Assembly (NCBI RefSeq): GCF_023715505.1 | Contig: NZ_JAMBOH010000037.1 | Coordinates: 1 to 39,616 of the forward strand | From: Neobacillus cucumis | Lineage (GTDB): Bacteria > Bacillota > Bacilli > Bacillales_B > DSM-18226 | DNA: 39,616 bases | Reading direction: 5' to 3' | Shown here: positions 8,686 through 17,239 of the stretch, in pieces | How positions within the stretch are numbered: position 1 is the first letter of the stretch | Layout: every line of letters starts with the position of its first letter | Translations under genes and position numbers: made by a program | Notes under the pieces: model-generated | The model's input: only the letters and a program-made list of their open reading frames with translations | What the model was told of the DNA's origin: nothing | Database searches by the model: none

Positions 8686-9687
8686 TTATTTGCCATCGAC
8701 GATTTCTTTAAAGATTTCATAAGAACGTTTTTGTTTTTCTTCATCAAAGATATAGGATACAGTCATAATCTCATCGACGTGATATCTATCTTGGAAATTC
8801 GTTAATTGCTGACGGACGGTCTCCTTGCTTCCTAATAACGTGACACTCGACATCGAAGAAGCCATTTCTTTTTCCATAGGATTCCATAGTTCATCTATAT
8901 TTTCGACAGGAGGGCGTAACGGATTTTGTGTCCCGCGGACAACATTTAGGAAGAATTGCTCCTTGGTTGTTGACAGCCATTTCGCTTCCTCATCTGTTTC
9001 AGCCGCAATCACATTTAAGCAAACCATCATATATGGCTTGTCCAAATACTCGGACGGTTGGAATCGTTCCCGATAAATCGATATTGCCTCTTCCATAAAT
9101 CTCGGAGCAAAATGGGAGGCAAATACATATGGCAAACCCAAACTTGCGGCCAAATAAGCAGAATCCGTTGAGGACCCGAGAATATAAATCGGAATATTGG
9201 TCCCGACCCCAGGATATGCTTTGACATAACTTTGCTGCTCGATTGGTCCGAAAAAGTTGAGCAATGCTTGTACGTCCTCAGGGAAGGTGTAGACAGAATC
9301 ATTTTTCGTGCGTCTTAAAGCACTTGCTGTCATCATATCGGTACCCGGCGCGCGGCCTAGGCCCAGATCCACACGGTTTGGAAACATCGTGGCCATTGTG
9401 CCGAACTGTTCGGCAACCACAAGCGGTGCATGGTTTGGAAGCATGATTCCTCCTGACCCCACTCGAATTTGACGCGTATGTTCCAATGTATGTTGAATTA
9501 AAATAGATGTCGCTGAACTGACCAGTGTTGAAGTATTATGATGCTCAGCAATCCAATAGCGCTGATAGCCCATTTTTTCTACGGCTTTGGCAAGGTCTAC
9601 CATTGCCTCAATTGCTTGTTTGGAGTCCTGTCCCTCACGGATGGGGGCAAGATTTAACACTGAAACAGGTATCTGAATGGTTGCCAT
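8686..9687 (-). CDS. LLM class flavin-dependent oxidoreductase (luciferase-like, MsnO8 type)
   Basis: A 333-residue TIM-barrel FMN-dependent monooxygenase-like protein. The N-terminus [20 protein letters not shown], the segment [13 protein letters not shown], and [20 protein letters not shown] and [12 protein letters not shown] are hallmarks of the bacterial luciferase family subgroup that includes B. subtilis YceB, YhbW and YvbT. The substrate is unknown. The ATG at 9687 follows AAAGGATATTTATAAT. It converges with serC across a shared terminator. No partner flavin reductase gene is seen nearby. Confidence 0.9.
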   Translation of the reverse strand: MATIQIPVSVLNLAPIREGQDSKQAIEAMVDLAKAVEKMGYQRYWIAEHHNTSTLVSSATSILIQHTLEHTRQIRVGSGGIMLPNHAPLVVAEQFGTMATMFPNRVDLGLGRAPGTDMMTASALRRTKNDSVYTFPEDVQALLNFFGPIEQQSYVKAYPGVGTNIPIYILGSSTDSAYLAASLGLPYVFASHFAPRFMEEAISIYRERFQPSEYLDKPYMMVCLNVIAAETDEEAKWLSTTKEQFFLNVVRGTQNPLRPPVENIDELWNPMEKEMASSMSSVTLLGSKETVRQQLTNFQDRYHVDEIMTVSYIFDEEKQKRSYEIFKEIVDGK

Positions 9688-9877
9688 ATTATAAATATCC
9701 TTTCATATTGAAGATTCACTACTATAGTATCAATTGAAATAAAGGAAACAAACTTATATGCTTAGGTTGTGCTAATTGCTTCCTGACTCTGCTTCTATTT
9801 TAAAAATATGCTCTGTTAAATCAGTCTGTTGATTTCCGCTCCAAAGTATAAAAAACAACAATATCGTTTAACAGAGC

Positions 9878-9905
9878 CTAAAATAAAAGACTGCCAAAAG
9901 GCAGC
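9878..9905 (-). terminator. Terminator after small gene 9916-10068
   Basis: On the minus strand CTGCC-TTTT-GGCAG (9904-9891) is followed by TCTTTTATTTT. It lies 11 bp after the stop of the 50-residue gene, which supports that gene being real. The stretch 9688-9877 holds nothing else I can name. Confidence 0.75.
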
Positions 9906-9915
9906 CTCGTTGATG

Positions 9916-10068
9916 TTATTTATTTTTATTATTATTCGGATCCTGGATCGGCACATTTTTTGGACGTTCAGGATATGTTGCTTTCCCGTCACGATCATTA
10001 GGACCAGTAAGATCATTTCTTTGGTCTAGGACTCTGCCTGTATACTCAACCGGATTATTTCGCGGCAT
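9916..10068 (-). CDS. Small hydrophilic protein of unknown function (50 aa)
   Basis: The ATG at 10068 has a near-perfect ribosome binding site (GGAGGTGATATT), and a terminator follows the TAA. The 50-residue product starts MPRNNPVEYTGRVLDQRNDL and ends in a run of Asn and Lys. It is very polar, rich in Asn, Asp, Pro and Arg, with no Cys, no membrane segment and no signal peptide. That composition is like small spore or desiccation proteins, but I do not recognise a family. It is followed on the same strand from 10239 by a second small gene, with 30 bp between, so the two may be co-transcribed. Confidence 0.7.
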   Translation of the reverse strand: MPRNNPVEYTGRVLDQRNDLTGPNDRDGKATYPERPKNVPIQDPNNNKNK

Positions 10069-10098
10069 AATATCACCTCCATGGAATACTTGGCTTAA

Positions 10099-10239
10099 TT
10101 AGCTTTTCTTCCCTAATCCTAAAATCTTTAATTTATACTCTGCTTCACTCATATTTGGATTTTTCTTAGGTGGGCTATTTCTAAGAGCCTTTTTCAACTC
10201 AATATTCGCGTCATCGTCAGTATTATATTTTCCATCCAT
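10099..10239 (-). CDS. Small basic protein of unknown function (46 aa)
   Basis: GGAGGCGTGAGCG precedes the ATG at 10239. The product starts MDGKYNTDDDANIELKKALR, has a central SPPKKNPNMSEAEYKLK and ends GLGKKS. An acidic N-terminus is followed by a Lys-rich remainder; it is soluble and probably partly helical. No family is recognised. It lies directly upstream of the 50-residue gene on the same strand, with no terminator between them. Confidence 0.65.
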   Translation of the reverse strand: MDGKYNTDDDANIELKKALRNSPPKKNPNMSEAEYKLKILGLGKKS

Positions 10240-10308
10240 CGCTCACGCCTCCTTTATGTTTTATTATGGACCATTTCAACCTGTTCATTCTTTTTATACA
10301 TACTAAAA

Positions 10309-10332
10309 AACCTCTAGCAACTACTAGAGGTT
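10309..10332 (-). terminator. Terminator after gene 10344-10616
   Basis: AACCTCTAG (10309-10317) pairs with CTAGAGGTT (10324-10332), and on the minus strand a T6 run follows the stem. It ends the 90-residue gene and separates it from the two small genes downstream. Confidence 0.85.
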
Positions 10333-10343
10333 AATGGACTTTA

Positions 10344-10616
10344 TTAATCGGTATAGGACTCGATTGCCTGATTCAAGGCATTATAGGCTTCCCCGAAGGC
10401 TGCGGCAGACGAAACATCTCCTGCATTTTCCAATGCCCCCACTGCATTTCTCGCTTGCGTTAAAGAACGGATACAATCCTCAATCATTGTTCCTTTATCG
10501 CCATTTTGTTCCAAGGCTTGCTGAAGCTGGACAATACAACGATCCAGGTCAGTCGAATGCGGACGGTCATACGCCTTTTCTAATTCTTCTTTTACCTGTT
10601 GTAAAACTACCTTCAT
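10344..10616 (-). CDS. Conserved-looking small helical protein of unknown function (90 aa)
   Basis: The product, starting MKVVLQQVKEELEKAYDRPH from ATG 10616, is mostly amphipathic helix with a regular spacing of Leu, Ala and Ile, and ends ALNQAIESYTD. GGGGA lies about 7 nt before the ATG; an ATG at 10637 in the same frame has no good site. There is one Cys in DLDRCIVQLQ and one in EDCIRSL. No membrane segment or known motif is seen. A terminator follows immediately. I do not recognise the family. Confidence 0.7.
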   Translation of the reverse strand: MKVVLQQVKEELEKAYDRPHSTDLDRCIVQLQQALEQNGDKGTMIEDCIRSLTQARNAVGALENAGDVSSAAAFGEAYNALNQAIESYTD

Positions 10617-10695
10617 AGTTAGTCCCCATTTCATCAAATAGTAAACACAAGGTAGTTTTACCGAGGGAAAAGTATCTTATTCCACTAAATAAAAT

Positions 10696-11355
10696 TCAAT
10701 ACGATAACCCACAAGAACACCTAGTTTTCCCGAACAATAAGGAATAGGATGATGGAAATTCCTGATTTACCCTTTGTACTTCCTTAGCAAACTCTTCTTC
10801 AGTTTTCGGAACAGGGGATAAAGTATCTGCTTTTGCTTGTGAATCGATATGAGCTCCAGGTGGTACAAAGCTGTGTGGCTTCAAGGTGACACCTCCTGTA
10901 ACAACTGCATCTGTAGAAATAAAGCTTCCTTCTCCAACCTGTGCGTTATAAACGCTGGCTTTAAAACCAACAAACACATCTTGATGAATCCTACAGGGAC
11001 CATGAATCAATGAACCATGGGCACAAGAAACTCTTGGTCCTATATGGATTGAGTATTTTTCCCCATTAACCTCCACATGCTTATTTTTCAGGCCATGCAG
11101 GATGACACCATCCTGGAGATTACAATCCCTGTCAATATAAAACGGAGTTCCCTCGTCCGCGCGAATGCTCACGAAAGGCCCCACATAGGTATGGTCACGG
11201 ATCGTCACGTCTCCGACTACAAAGGTGAAGGGACTAAGTAAAGCAGTTCTTTTTATTTTTGGAAAAATCGGATTGGGATTTATGGAGGTTGGAGGATTGT
11301 ATCCCACGAAGTAGCTATAAATATTATATGGCCCTGATTGATTGGTCAAAGTCAT
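10696..11355 (-). CDS. Gamma-carbonic anhydrase-like left-handed beta-helix protein
   Basis: A 219-residue hexapeptide-repeat protein related to gamma-class carbonic anhydrases and the N-terminal domain of CcmM. The active-site features are visible: Arg and Asp in SIRADEGTP, Gln in NLQDGVILHG, and three zinc-ligand histidines in GVILHG and CAHGSLIHGP. That suggests a working metal site and CO2 hydration, though many relatives are inactive on CO2. About 60 residues follow the helix, ending in TRCSCGLSY. It is the only gene between two intergenic regions, so context gives no partner. The ATG at 11355 follows GGGGGAAATG-like purine-rich sequence. Confidence 0.88.
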   Translation of the reverse strand: MTLTNQSGPYNIYSYFVGYNPPTSINPNPIFPKIKRTALLSPFTFVVGDVTIRDHTYVGPFVSIRADEGTPFYIDRDCNLQDGVILHGLKNKHVEVNGEKYSIHIGPRVSCAHGSLIHGPCRIHQDVFVGFKASVYNAQVGEGSFISTDAVVTGGVTLKPHSFVPPGAHIDSQAKADTLSPVPKTEEEFAKEVQRVNQEFPSSYSLLFGKTRCSCGLSY

Positions 11356-11590
11356 TTCCCCCTTTCAATAAAGGTCATTCCATATTCATACTAGTTATAC
11401 GTGACTGTTCTTACATTCATAACCTATGCATCATATTCCTTTGATCATTTTAGGTAAAATTTTTAGGTGACGATTCAAGTTAAAACCAGCGTGTATGAGG
11501 TTATCATCATATTAAAATAGCTTTTGTCGAAACTAGGTATGAATTGGCAAAATAGAAGAAATAGACTATATGTTATTTTTCTAAAGTTTT

Positions 11591-11599
11591 TGTTATAAT
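11591..11599 (+). promoter_or_regulatory. Extended -10 promoter of yugI
   Basis: TGTTATAAT is an extended -10 (TGn before TATAAT), 40 bp before the yugI start; the matching -35 is weak. The rest of 11356-11590 is AT-rich and I see no gene or named element in it. Confidence 0.6.
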
Positions 11600-11638
11600 A
11601 AAGTGTCTTTAACATTTATGAGGGGGAAACATATTTTT

Positions 11639-12088
11639 ATGTCAGTTGAAGTAGGCAGTAAAGTACAAGGTAAAGTAACCGGAATCACTAATTTTGGAGC
11701 ATTTGTGGAATTGCCAGGCGGGACAACCGGCTTAGTGCATATTAGTGAGGTTGCAGATAGCTATGTAAAGGATGTTAATGATCATCTTAAGATTGGCGAT
11801 GTAGTTGAGGTAAAAGTAATTAGTGAGAAAGACGGAAAAACTGCCCTATCCATCAAAAAAGCAATCGATAAGCCTGAAGGACAAACTTCTTCTTATTCAC
11901 AGCGCCCACAGCGTCAAGGTAGAGGAGATAGCCGTTCGAAAGACTTCCGTTCAAAAGGGACCTTCAAACCAAAGGAAAGCTTCGAAGATAAAATGGCTAA
12001 GTTCTTGAAGTCTAGTGAAGAGAATTTATCAAGCCTCAAACGGAACACCGAAACAAAACGCGGTGGCCGAGGCGGCAGACGCGGCTAA
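11639..12088 (+). CDS. yugI: S1 RNA-binding domain protein (general stress protein 13, YugI-like)
   Basis: A 149-residue protein with one S1 (OB-fold) domain at residues 1-75: MSVEVGSKVQGKVTGITNFG, AFVELPGGTTGLVHISEVAD, and VKVISEKDGKTALSIKKA. The C-terminal half is polar and basic and ends in a Gly/Arg tail (KRGGRGGRRG) that probably binds RNA. This architecture is that of B. subtilis YugI (GSP13), a ribosome-associated protein. AGGGGG lies 12 nt before the ATG, a rather long spacing. It has its own promoter and terminator. Confidence 0.92.
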   Translation: MSVEVGSKVQGKVTGITNFGAFVELPGGTTGLVHISEVADSYVKDVNDHLKIGDVVEVKVISEKDGKTALSIKKAIDKPEGQTSSYSQRPQRQGRGDSRSKDFRSKGTFKPKESFEDKMAKFLKSSEENLSSLKRNTETKRGGRGGRRG

Positions 12089-12124
12089 TATCCGCACCTG
12101 TTAATAAATCTCCATATAAATCAA

Positions 12125-12157
12125 AAGGCAAGCCTGTAAAAAGGCTTGCCTTTTTTC
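12125..12157 (+). terminator. Terminator of yugI
   Basis: AAGGCAAGCC (12125-12134) pairs with GGCTTGCCTT (12143-12152), followed by T-rich sequence. Confidence 0.93.
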
Positions 12158-12164
12158 CTTTAAA

Positions 12165-12177
12165 GGTGCCTGTCACC
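12165..12177. repeat. Dispersed 13-bp repeat, copy 1 (GGTGCCTGTCACC)
   Basis: A quasi-palindromic 13-mer that recurs, in one or the other orientation, at 24876-24888 and 27140-27152. All three lie between genes, and all are followed by ATT on the plus strand. Confidence 0.7.
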
Positions 12178-12313
12178 ATTATTCACTATAACACACATTT
12201 AATGGTAGTAATTCCCTTGTGTTAAGGAATATCTTTATAAGGTAGCAATTGGCAGCTCTATTTTAATCTGATATAGTAATTTTATGTATAATGGAAAGGA
12301 ATTATAGACACCC

Positions 12314-13117
12314 ATGAAATGTATTTCAATTGATTTAGATGGTACGTTGTTAAATTCTGAGCATGAGATTACAGAGGAAAGTGTGAAAATCTTAAACGAG
12401 CTAGAGGCTCAAGGGCATTGTTTAATCTTGAACACGGGTCGTGCTTATGCAGATGTGATTAAATTAGAGGCAGTTCAAAAGATGAAGATGCCTATCTTTT
12501 GCATCAATGGGTCTGTATTGTTCTCAGCCGAGAGAGAACTGCTTTTCGAAGCAACCTTGACTACCGATGTGTATAAGGAAATTTTTTCGATTTTAAGAAA
12601 AATGGATGTAGGAATCCTCGTTTACACAAATCATGGCGGTTTACCTTCAACACTGCCACCGTTACATGAAAAAAGTAAGCAGGAAATCGACAGACTATTT
12701 AATGAATTCAATTATGATAAAATACTTGAAATTGAGGACTTAAAAATTTACAAACTAATTGCACTCGTCCACCCAGATCAATTAGAAATAATTGACAAGG
12801 TTAAAAGAGCACTAGGGGAGAAATTCCCGATCTCGATGGCGTCTTCCCATCCAAATAATGTGGAGATCACCTCAAATGAGGCCCATAAAGGCAAGGCCCT
12901 TCTACGCTACCAAGACATAATGAACCTCACGTTTGATGAGATTATCGCCTTTGGTGATGGAGGAAACGATATTGCTCAATTTGAGGTAGCAACAACCGCT
13001 GTAGCAATGGGAAATGCGCCCATGCAGGTTCAACAGGCAGCAGATATCGTTACGAAGACCAATGATGAAGAAGGGTTTGCCTATGCAGTCCGTCATCTCT
13101 TAGGAATGCTAGACTAA
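12314..13117 (+). CDS. Cof-type HAD-IIB family phosphatase
   Basis: A 267-residue haloacid dehalogenase superfamily hydrolase. Motif I is DLDGTLLNSE (nucleophile Asp7, acid/base Asp9), motif II is LILNTGRAYADV, and motif IV is FGDGGNDIAQFEVA. The cap domain between residues 85 and 190 is of the IIB alpha/beta type, as in B. subtilis YwpJ or YxeH. Such enzymes dephosphorylate sugar phosphates or flavin and pyridoxal phosphates; the substrate cannot be read here. The ribosome binding site, AAGGA, is far from the ATG (about 14 nt). Confidence 0.92.
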   Translation: MKCISIDLDGTLLNSEHEITEESVKILNELEAQGHCLILNTGRAYADVIKLEAVQKMKMPIFCINGSVLFSAERELLFEATLTTDVYKEIFSILRKMDVGILVYTNHGGLPSTLPPLHEKSKQEIDRLFNEFNYDKILEIEDLKIYKLIALVHPDQLEIIDKVKRALGEKFPISMASSHPNNVEITSNEAHKGKALLRYQDIMNLTFDEIIAFGDGGNDIAQFEVATTAVAMGNAPMQVQQAADIVTKTNDEEGFAYAVRHLLGMLD

Positions 13118-13127
13118 TACTTACTTT

Positions 13128-13166
13128 AAGGGAAATGGAGAATTCATCAATCTCGTTTCCCTTTTT
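13128..13166. terminator. Terminator between the HAD gene and gene 13197-13364
   Basis: AAGGGAAA (13128-13135) pairs with TTTCCCTT (13156-13163), followed by T6 on the plus strand. Confidence 0.75.
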
Positions 13167-13196
13167 TAATGCAATAAACTTCTTCTTCCTCAGGTG

Positions 13197-13364
13197 TTAA
13201 AACCTTGTTAGTTGTTTCATAATCTCTCTTTTTCTCTCTCTATCCGTTATCCTTGTTAAATCAAGGGCAAACTCATGCCCCTTATGCTTTGAACGTAAGA
13301 TCTCTCGGATTGCCCTCTTGATACTTTCCTCATTATCCCTGACAACAATGACATTTCGGAGCAT
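13197..13364 (-). CDS. Small basic protein of unknown function (55 aa)
   Basis: AGGAGGAAGATT precedes the ATG at 13364, an ideal ribosome binding site. The product starts MLRNVIVVRDNEESIKRAIR and is rich in Arg, Lys and Glu, with likely beta-alpha N-terminal structure and a helical ERKREIMKQL end. It has no Cys and no membrane segment. No family is recognised. It is a single gene between convergent and co-directional neighbours. Confidence 0.7.
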   Translation of the reverse strand: MLRNVIVVRDNEESIKRAIREILRSKHKGHEFALDLTRITDRERKREIMKQLTRF

Positions 13365-13497
13365 AATCTTCCTCCTTGTTTCCAAGCCATCAAATTTTCA
13401 GAACAACCTCTTCATTTTATGTTTTCAACCTTTTATTTAGCCCTTTAAAAATACCATTTTTATTAAAATTACGATTTCCGCTATATGTTTGCTATTA

Positions 13498-13534
13498 AAA
13501 ATACAAAATGGCCGCCATTATAAAATGACAGCCA
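13498..13534 (-). terminator. Terminator after cidB
   Basis: On the minus strand TGGCTGTCATT (13534-13524), loop TTAT, then AATGGCGGCCA (13519-13509) form an 11-bp stem with two G-U pairs, followed by TTTTGTATTTTT. Confidence 0.8.
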
Positions 13535-13539
13535 AAATT

Positions 13540-14235
13540 CTAAAAGATATGATGAAAATTCATTAAAGAAGGAATCAGTACTGCTCCCCAAACTAAGGTA
13601 ATCAATGCTGCAAAAATCATCGCTAACGAAGAAAAAGTAGCTTCTTGCTTTCCGTATTCCATCGCCTTATTGGTTCCAACACCATGTGCCCCCATGCCTA
13701 ATGCAAGTCCTCTGGCAATTGGTGTTTTAATCGACAGTCCTTTAATAACCGATGGTCCAACAATACCGCCAACAATCCCCGTAATAATGACAAACACGGT
13801 TGTTAACGTTGGCAGACCGCCAATTTCCTTTGAAACCTCGATCGCAATTGGAGTTGTGATGGATCTTGGCAAAATTGAAATAATAAAATCAGATTTTAAA
13901 TGGAACAATTTTGACAAACCATAGGTAGAAAAAATCGCAACAAGTGATCCACAAGTGATACTAATAAGGATTGTCCCGATATATTTTTTAATAACGGCTA
14001 AGTTTTTATAAATGGGCACCGCAAAGGCAACAGTCGCAGGACCAAGTAAATGAGTCAGCCATTTTGAGGCGTGCAGATATTGATTTGCAGATACATGCGT
14101 AATGGATATAAGAACAATTAACAAAATGGGTGATAGCAATAATGGATGAAAAAACGGCATGCTCCATTTCCCATAGGCTATTTTTGAAAAACGATAGATA
14201 AGATATGTTGCTATGGTAAATACAATCATCATCAA
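13540..14235 (-). CDS. cidB: CidB/LrgB family membrane protein
   Basis: A 231-residue membrane protein of the LrgB/CidB family, which works with the holin-like CidA/LrgA in carbon-overflow and murein-hydrolase control; B. subtilis CidA-CidB (YwbH-YwbG) are linked to acetate or pyruvate stress. Six or more hydrophobic segments are present. The family motifs LPRSITTPIAIEVSKEIGG and ALGMGAHGVGTNKAMEYG are present. The frame opens with TTG (14235), whose spacing from GGAG is best (9 nt), followed by two ATG codons. It overlaps the cidA stop, indicating translational coupling. Confidence 0.93.
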   Translation of the reverse strand: MMMIVFTIATYLIYRFSKIAYGKWSMPFFHPLLLSPILLIVLISITHVSANQYLHASKWLTHLLGPATVAFAVPIYKNLAVIKKYIGTILISITCGSLVAIFSTYGLSKLFHLKSDFIISILPRSITTPIAIEVSKEIGGLPTLTTVFVIITGIVGGIVGPSVIKGLSIKTPIARGLALGMGAHGVGTNKAMEYGKQEATFSSLAMIFAALITLVWGAVLIPSLMNFHHIF

Positions 14236-14600
14236 TGCTGCTCACTCCTTCTTCCTCTACTCATTTTCTCAGCCGTTACGGCCGTCATCCCCATGACAAT
14301 AATCGTACTAATCCCAATTAACCCGACAATTTCGGCTCCTTGTAAGCTTAAAATTTCATCATAATTTACAATCCCGACTGCAGACGGGATAAAGAATAGC
14401 AACAGCTCCGCTAATAACCAATTGGCCCCTTTTTCAACCCACTCAAGCTTGATTATTTTAAAGAAAAGCGTAAGAAACAGAAGAAATAAGCCAAACATCG
14501 AAGCTGGAATCGGAAGTGGAATGACTTCTTTAAGAGCCGCTCCCAAAAATAAAAACACATGCAAAAATAGTACTTGTAATACGATTACTCCTAGTCTCAT
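14232..14600 (-). CDS. cidA: CidA/LrgA family holin-like protein
   Basis: A 122-residue protein with four hydrophobic segments, of the LrgA/CidA family: IPLPIPASMFGLFLLFLTL and LLAELLLFFIPSAVGIVNY are diagnostic. It acts in the membrane with CidB, to which it is coupled by a short overlap. I chose ATG 14600 because AAGGA lies 8 nt upstream; an ATG two codons earlier is too close to that site. It lies downstream of cidR with an intervening palindrome that is probably the CidR operator. Confidence 0.93.
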   Translation of the reverse strand: MRLGVIVLQVLFLHVFLFLGAALKEVIPLPIPASMFGLFLLFLTLFFKIIKLEWVEKGANWLLAELLLFFIPSAVGIVNYDEILSLQGAEIVGLIGISTIIVMGMTAVTAEKMSRGRRSEQH

Positions 14601-14692
14601 CGACATAATCCTTTCTATATGAAAAAAGGAGTCATTTTCTCCTTTATGCTTCACGAAATTAACTATAGAGTAATCCTACGCTCATTCTTACC

Positions 14693-14716
14693 ATTCGTAA
14701 AATACATATTACGAAT
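14693..14716. promoter_or_regulatory. Palindromic operator upstream of cidA (probable CidR site)
   Basis: ATTCGTAA (14693-14700) and TTACGAAT (14709-14716) are a perfect 8-bp inverted repeat around an 8-bp AT-rich spacer, containing T-N11-A as in LysR-type sites. It lies between cidR and cidA. No T run follows, so it is not a terminator. Confidence 0.7.
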
Positions 14717-14734
14717 TAATTCCATAACCAAAAG

Positions 14735-15613
14735 TTATAATGGATCTTTTAAAATAAAATCAATAAAGGTCCTGCCTGCTTTAGAGATATACCGAGTTTT
14801 TTTTGTAAGCACTGCCAACCGCCACAGAATTTTTTGTTTGAGGTCAATCACTTCAATCTCGCTATTAAAAACCCGGTTACAGATAGAATGTGGAAGGATG
14901 GTAATTCCAAGGTTTGCCGCCACCATCTCTGTCATAAGATCCCATTGAGAGCTTTTAAACAAAATTTTGGGTTCAAAACCTGCCGCGATACAATGGTTCC
15001 TCATTATTTGATTGAGGGCAAACTCCTCGTGATAAAAGATGAATTCCTCATCCTTCAATTCTTCTATATCGACTTCTTTTCGCATCGCCAATCGGTGGTC
15101 TTTGTAAACTAACAGCTTCATTTCCTCTTCCACAATGGGGTAAATATCGAAGAGTTGTTCATCAATTGGCAAGACGGCAACACCGAGTTCAAATTCCCCT
15201 TCTTCTACACTCTTTACGACCCTTGCACCGCCATACTCGGTGATATTGAGTTCAATATTAGGATAGGTGTGATGAAACTTTGCCATTACTCTTGGGAAAA
15301 ACAAGCTGCCAATAAACGGAGGAAGTCCAATATTAATCTGCCCCCTTGTTAAATTGGTCATATCGTTTAGGGTAGTTTTCATTTCATCTAACAGACCATT
15401 CATCTTTTGTGCATAGTCAAGCACTACTCTTCCTGCATCGGTTAAATCACTCGTTTTATTGGTCCGAATGATTAATGTCATACCGAGTTCCTCTTCCAGT
15501 GCCATAATTGACTTACTTAAAGCAGGCTGCGACAAATGCATCGCTTCGGCAGCTTTGGTAATACTTTTATGTTTTGCGACTTCAGAAAATAATTTCAGTT
15601 GTCTTAATTCCAA
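14735..15613 (-). CDS. cidR: LysR-family transcriptional regulator CidR
   Basis: A 292-residue LysR-type regulator. Residues 1-60 are the winged helix-turn-helix (MELRQLKLFSEVAKHKSITK, AAEAMHLSQPALSKSIMALE), then a linker helix and a periplasmic-binding-like effector domain from about residue 90. Position directly upstream of cidA-cidB on the same strand matches B. subtilis ywbI-ywbH-ywbG (cidR-cidA-cidB), which it probably activates. The start is TTG at 15613, seven nt after GAGGTG. The effector is not visible from sequence. Confidence 0.92.
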   Translation of the reverse strand: MELRQLKLFSEVAKHKSITKAAEAMHLSQPALSKSIMALEEELGMTLIIRTNKTSDLTDAGRVVLDYAQKMNGLLDEMKTTLNDMTNLTRGQINIGLPPFIGSLFFPRVMAKFHHTYPNIELNITEYGGARVVKSVEEGEFELGVAVLPIDEQLFDIYPIVEEEMKLLVYKDHRLAMRKEVDIEELKDEEFIFYHEEFALNQIMRNHCIAAGFEPKILFKSSQWDLMTEMVAANLGITILPHSICNRVFNSEIEVIDLKQKILWRLAVLTKKTRYISKAGRTFIDFILKDPL

Positions 15614-15689
15614 TAGCTAACACCTCATGTCAATGAACTAAATAACTATTATTATAACGGATTACAACTAAATAAATGAATCAGGTCAC

Positions 15690-15713
15690 AAAAAAAACCC
15701 CACCGGAGTGGAG
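15690..15713 (-). terminator. Terminator of the BsuPI lipoprotein gene
   Basis: On the minus strand CTCCAC-TCCG-GTGGGG is followed by T8, four bp past the stop codon. Confidence 0.85.
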
Positions 15714-15717
15714 ATGA

Positions 15718-16227
15718 TCATTTACTGACTTGTCTCTGACCATTTGAAGAAGAATTCTTTATGATTAAATCCTTTGCAGCCTTTGCTTCTTCTTCCTTAG
15801 CGGTCAAGAACACCTCAAGCCTATACTTCCCATTAGGCAGATCTGTAATGGTAAAATTCTTGGAGATGGTTTGATTATTTTCTATCGTCATCTCTTTAAT
15901 CACTTGAATGGACATCACTTCATCGGAATATTGTTTAACCTTCTTCCCCGAAGCATCATAGACAATAAAATCCGCCTCTAACCCCGTACGAAACGTTAGT
16001 TTCTTAGGCTCTCCAGAGATATTTTTCACGGTATAGCGGACTAATGTTTTTCCATTTTCTTGTCTTAAAACTATTTGCGGGAGGAACGCAGCAGCTATCT
16101 CATTTTGTTTAGGGGGTACACTTTTGCTGACTTCCGAACTTGCATTAGTTTTATCACCCGCACCACACCCGGACAAAAAGCCTGCGAGCAGCACTGAACC
16201 GATGACAAGAAACAATTTCTTTTTCAT
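15718..16227 (-). CDS. Lipoprotein with BsuPI-type proteinase inhibitor domain
   Basis: A 169-residue exported lipoprotein. The signal peptide MKKKLFLVIGSVLLAGFLSG ends in lipobox LSGC (Cys21), followed by a polar linker. Residues 50-150 match the BsuPI fold (intracellular proteinase inhibitor of B. subtilis): YTVKNISGEPKKLTF, DFIVYDASGKKVKQYS, FTITDLPNGKYRLEVF. Relatives with signal peptides are common in Bacillus and their targets are unknown. The ATG is preceded by AAAGGGGATTAATATA. It has its own terminator. Confidence 0.88.
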   Translation of the reverse strand: MKKKLFLVIGSVLLAGFLSGCGAGDKTNASSEVSKSVPPKQNEIAAAFLPQIVLRQENGKTLVRYTVKNISGEPKKLTFRTGLEADFIVYDASGKKVKQYSDEVMSIQVIKEMTIENNQTISKNFTITDLPNGKYRLEVFLTAKEEEAKAAKDLIIKNSSSNGQRQVSK

Positions 16228-16316
16228 TATATTAATCCCCTTTTTCTACGAATTATCTTTTAGTATCAGCTAAATAGTCGAAGAAAAAGGGGGGAAAGTT
16301 ACAAAAATTAAATGGT

Positions 16317-17111
16317 TTATTTTTCCTTTAATTCAGTTAAGATAGGAAAAAGTTCTTCCAAATGTTTAATTTCATAGGAAGGAATCACTCCATTGCGCTC
16401 CTTGTCATGACGGTTAATCCATACCGTTTTGATTCCGGCGCGGTTTGCCCCAAGTACATCGGTCATCAGATTATCCCCTACCATAATCACTTCATCTTTT
16501 TGTAATTCCATGAGGGATAACGCATGTTCAAATATAGACGGATCAGGTTTTCCTCTGCCAAAATCACCAGAAATAACAATTTGGTCAAAATAAGGAACAA
16601 GCTCTGGAGTGATTTCTAATTTCGTGTTTTGCAGTTCTGGTGATCCATTTGTTAAAAGAAGAAGCTTGTAGTTTCCTTTTAAAGAATCGAGAATTTCAAA
16701 GGTTTCTTCGTATACAAACGGGTTCTTTCTTCGCTCCGCAGGGAAACGCTCTGCTAACTCATAACCAAACTCAGGATCATCAATGCCCATCTTCTTTAAC
16801 CCGGCAGTCCAAGCATCTCTTCTGTAATTTGGTACGGTCACCTTCATTTTTTTAAAATCCTCAAGATTTTCATCAGAAAAATTACCCCAAAGCCCTTCAA
16901 ACGGATTAATCCCTATCATTTGTGTAAAGGGATAAAATTCATAGGCCGAATAAATCGTTCTTGCCGCCTCGCGTACAGCCTCTTCAAATTGCTCGGCATC
17001 TACACCATAACGCTCCTCGGCCACCTTACACGTAGCAGCAAAGGCCGCCTTCACACTCTTCTGGTCCCATAGAAGTGTATCATCTAAATCAAAAAAAATC
17101 GCTTTTATCAT
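16317..17111 (-). CDS. HAD-IA family phosphatase (YsaA-like)
   Basis: A 264-residue haloacid dehalogenase hydrolase: motif [13 protein letters not shown] (Asp8 and Asp10), motif [14 protein letters not shown], motif III lysine in GRGKPDP, motif [19 protein letters not shown]. The cap is an alpha-helical C1 type between residues 20 and 130. It resembles B. subtilis YsaA, reported as a phosphoserine phosphatase, which would complement serC in the window; that assignment is from family memory and not certain. AGGAGTTAGCAAA precedes the ATG. It follows glgC, with a terminator between. Confidence 0.9.
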   Translation of the reverse strand: MIKAIFFDLDDTLLWDQKSVKAAFAATCKVAEERYGVDAEQFEEAVREAARTIYSAYEFYPFTQMIGINPFEGLWGNFSDENLEDFKKMKVTVPNYRRDAWTAGLKKMGIDDPEFGYELAERFPAERRKNPFVYEETFEILDSLKGNYKLLLLTNGSPELQNTKLEITPELVPYFDQIVISGDFGRGKPDPSIFEHALSLMELQKDEVIMVGDNLMTDVLGANRAGIKTVWINRHDKERNGVIPSYEIKHLEELFPILTELKEK

Positions 17112-17196
17112 TTTGCTAACTCCTCTAGTAAGATTATTTTTAATAGTTTACCATTTTACGAGTTAAAAACAAAATATTTCTTTTATTTCAAAAAAT

Positions 17197-17235
17197 AAAG
17201 AAGGTATGTGATTCCAAGATTCACACACCTTCTTT
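17197..17235 (-). terminator. Terminator after glgC
   Basis: AAAGAAGGTATGTGA (17197-17211) pairs with TCACACACCTTCTTT (17221-17235) with one mismatch; on the minus strand TATTTTTT follows the stem. Confidence 0.9.
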
Positions 17236-17239
17236 AAAA

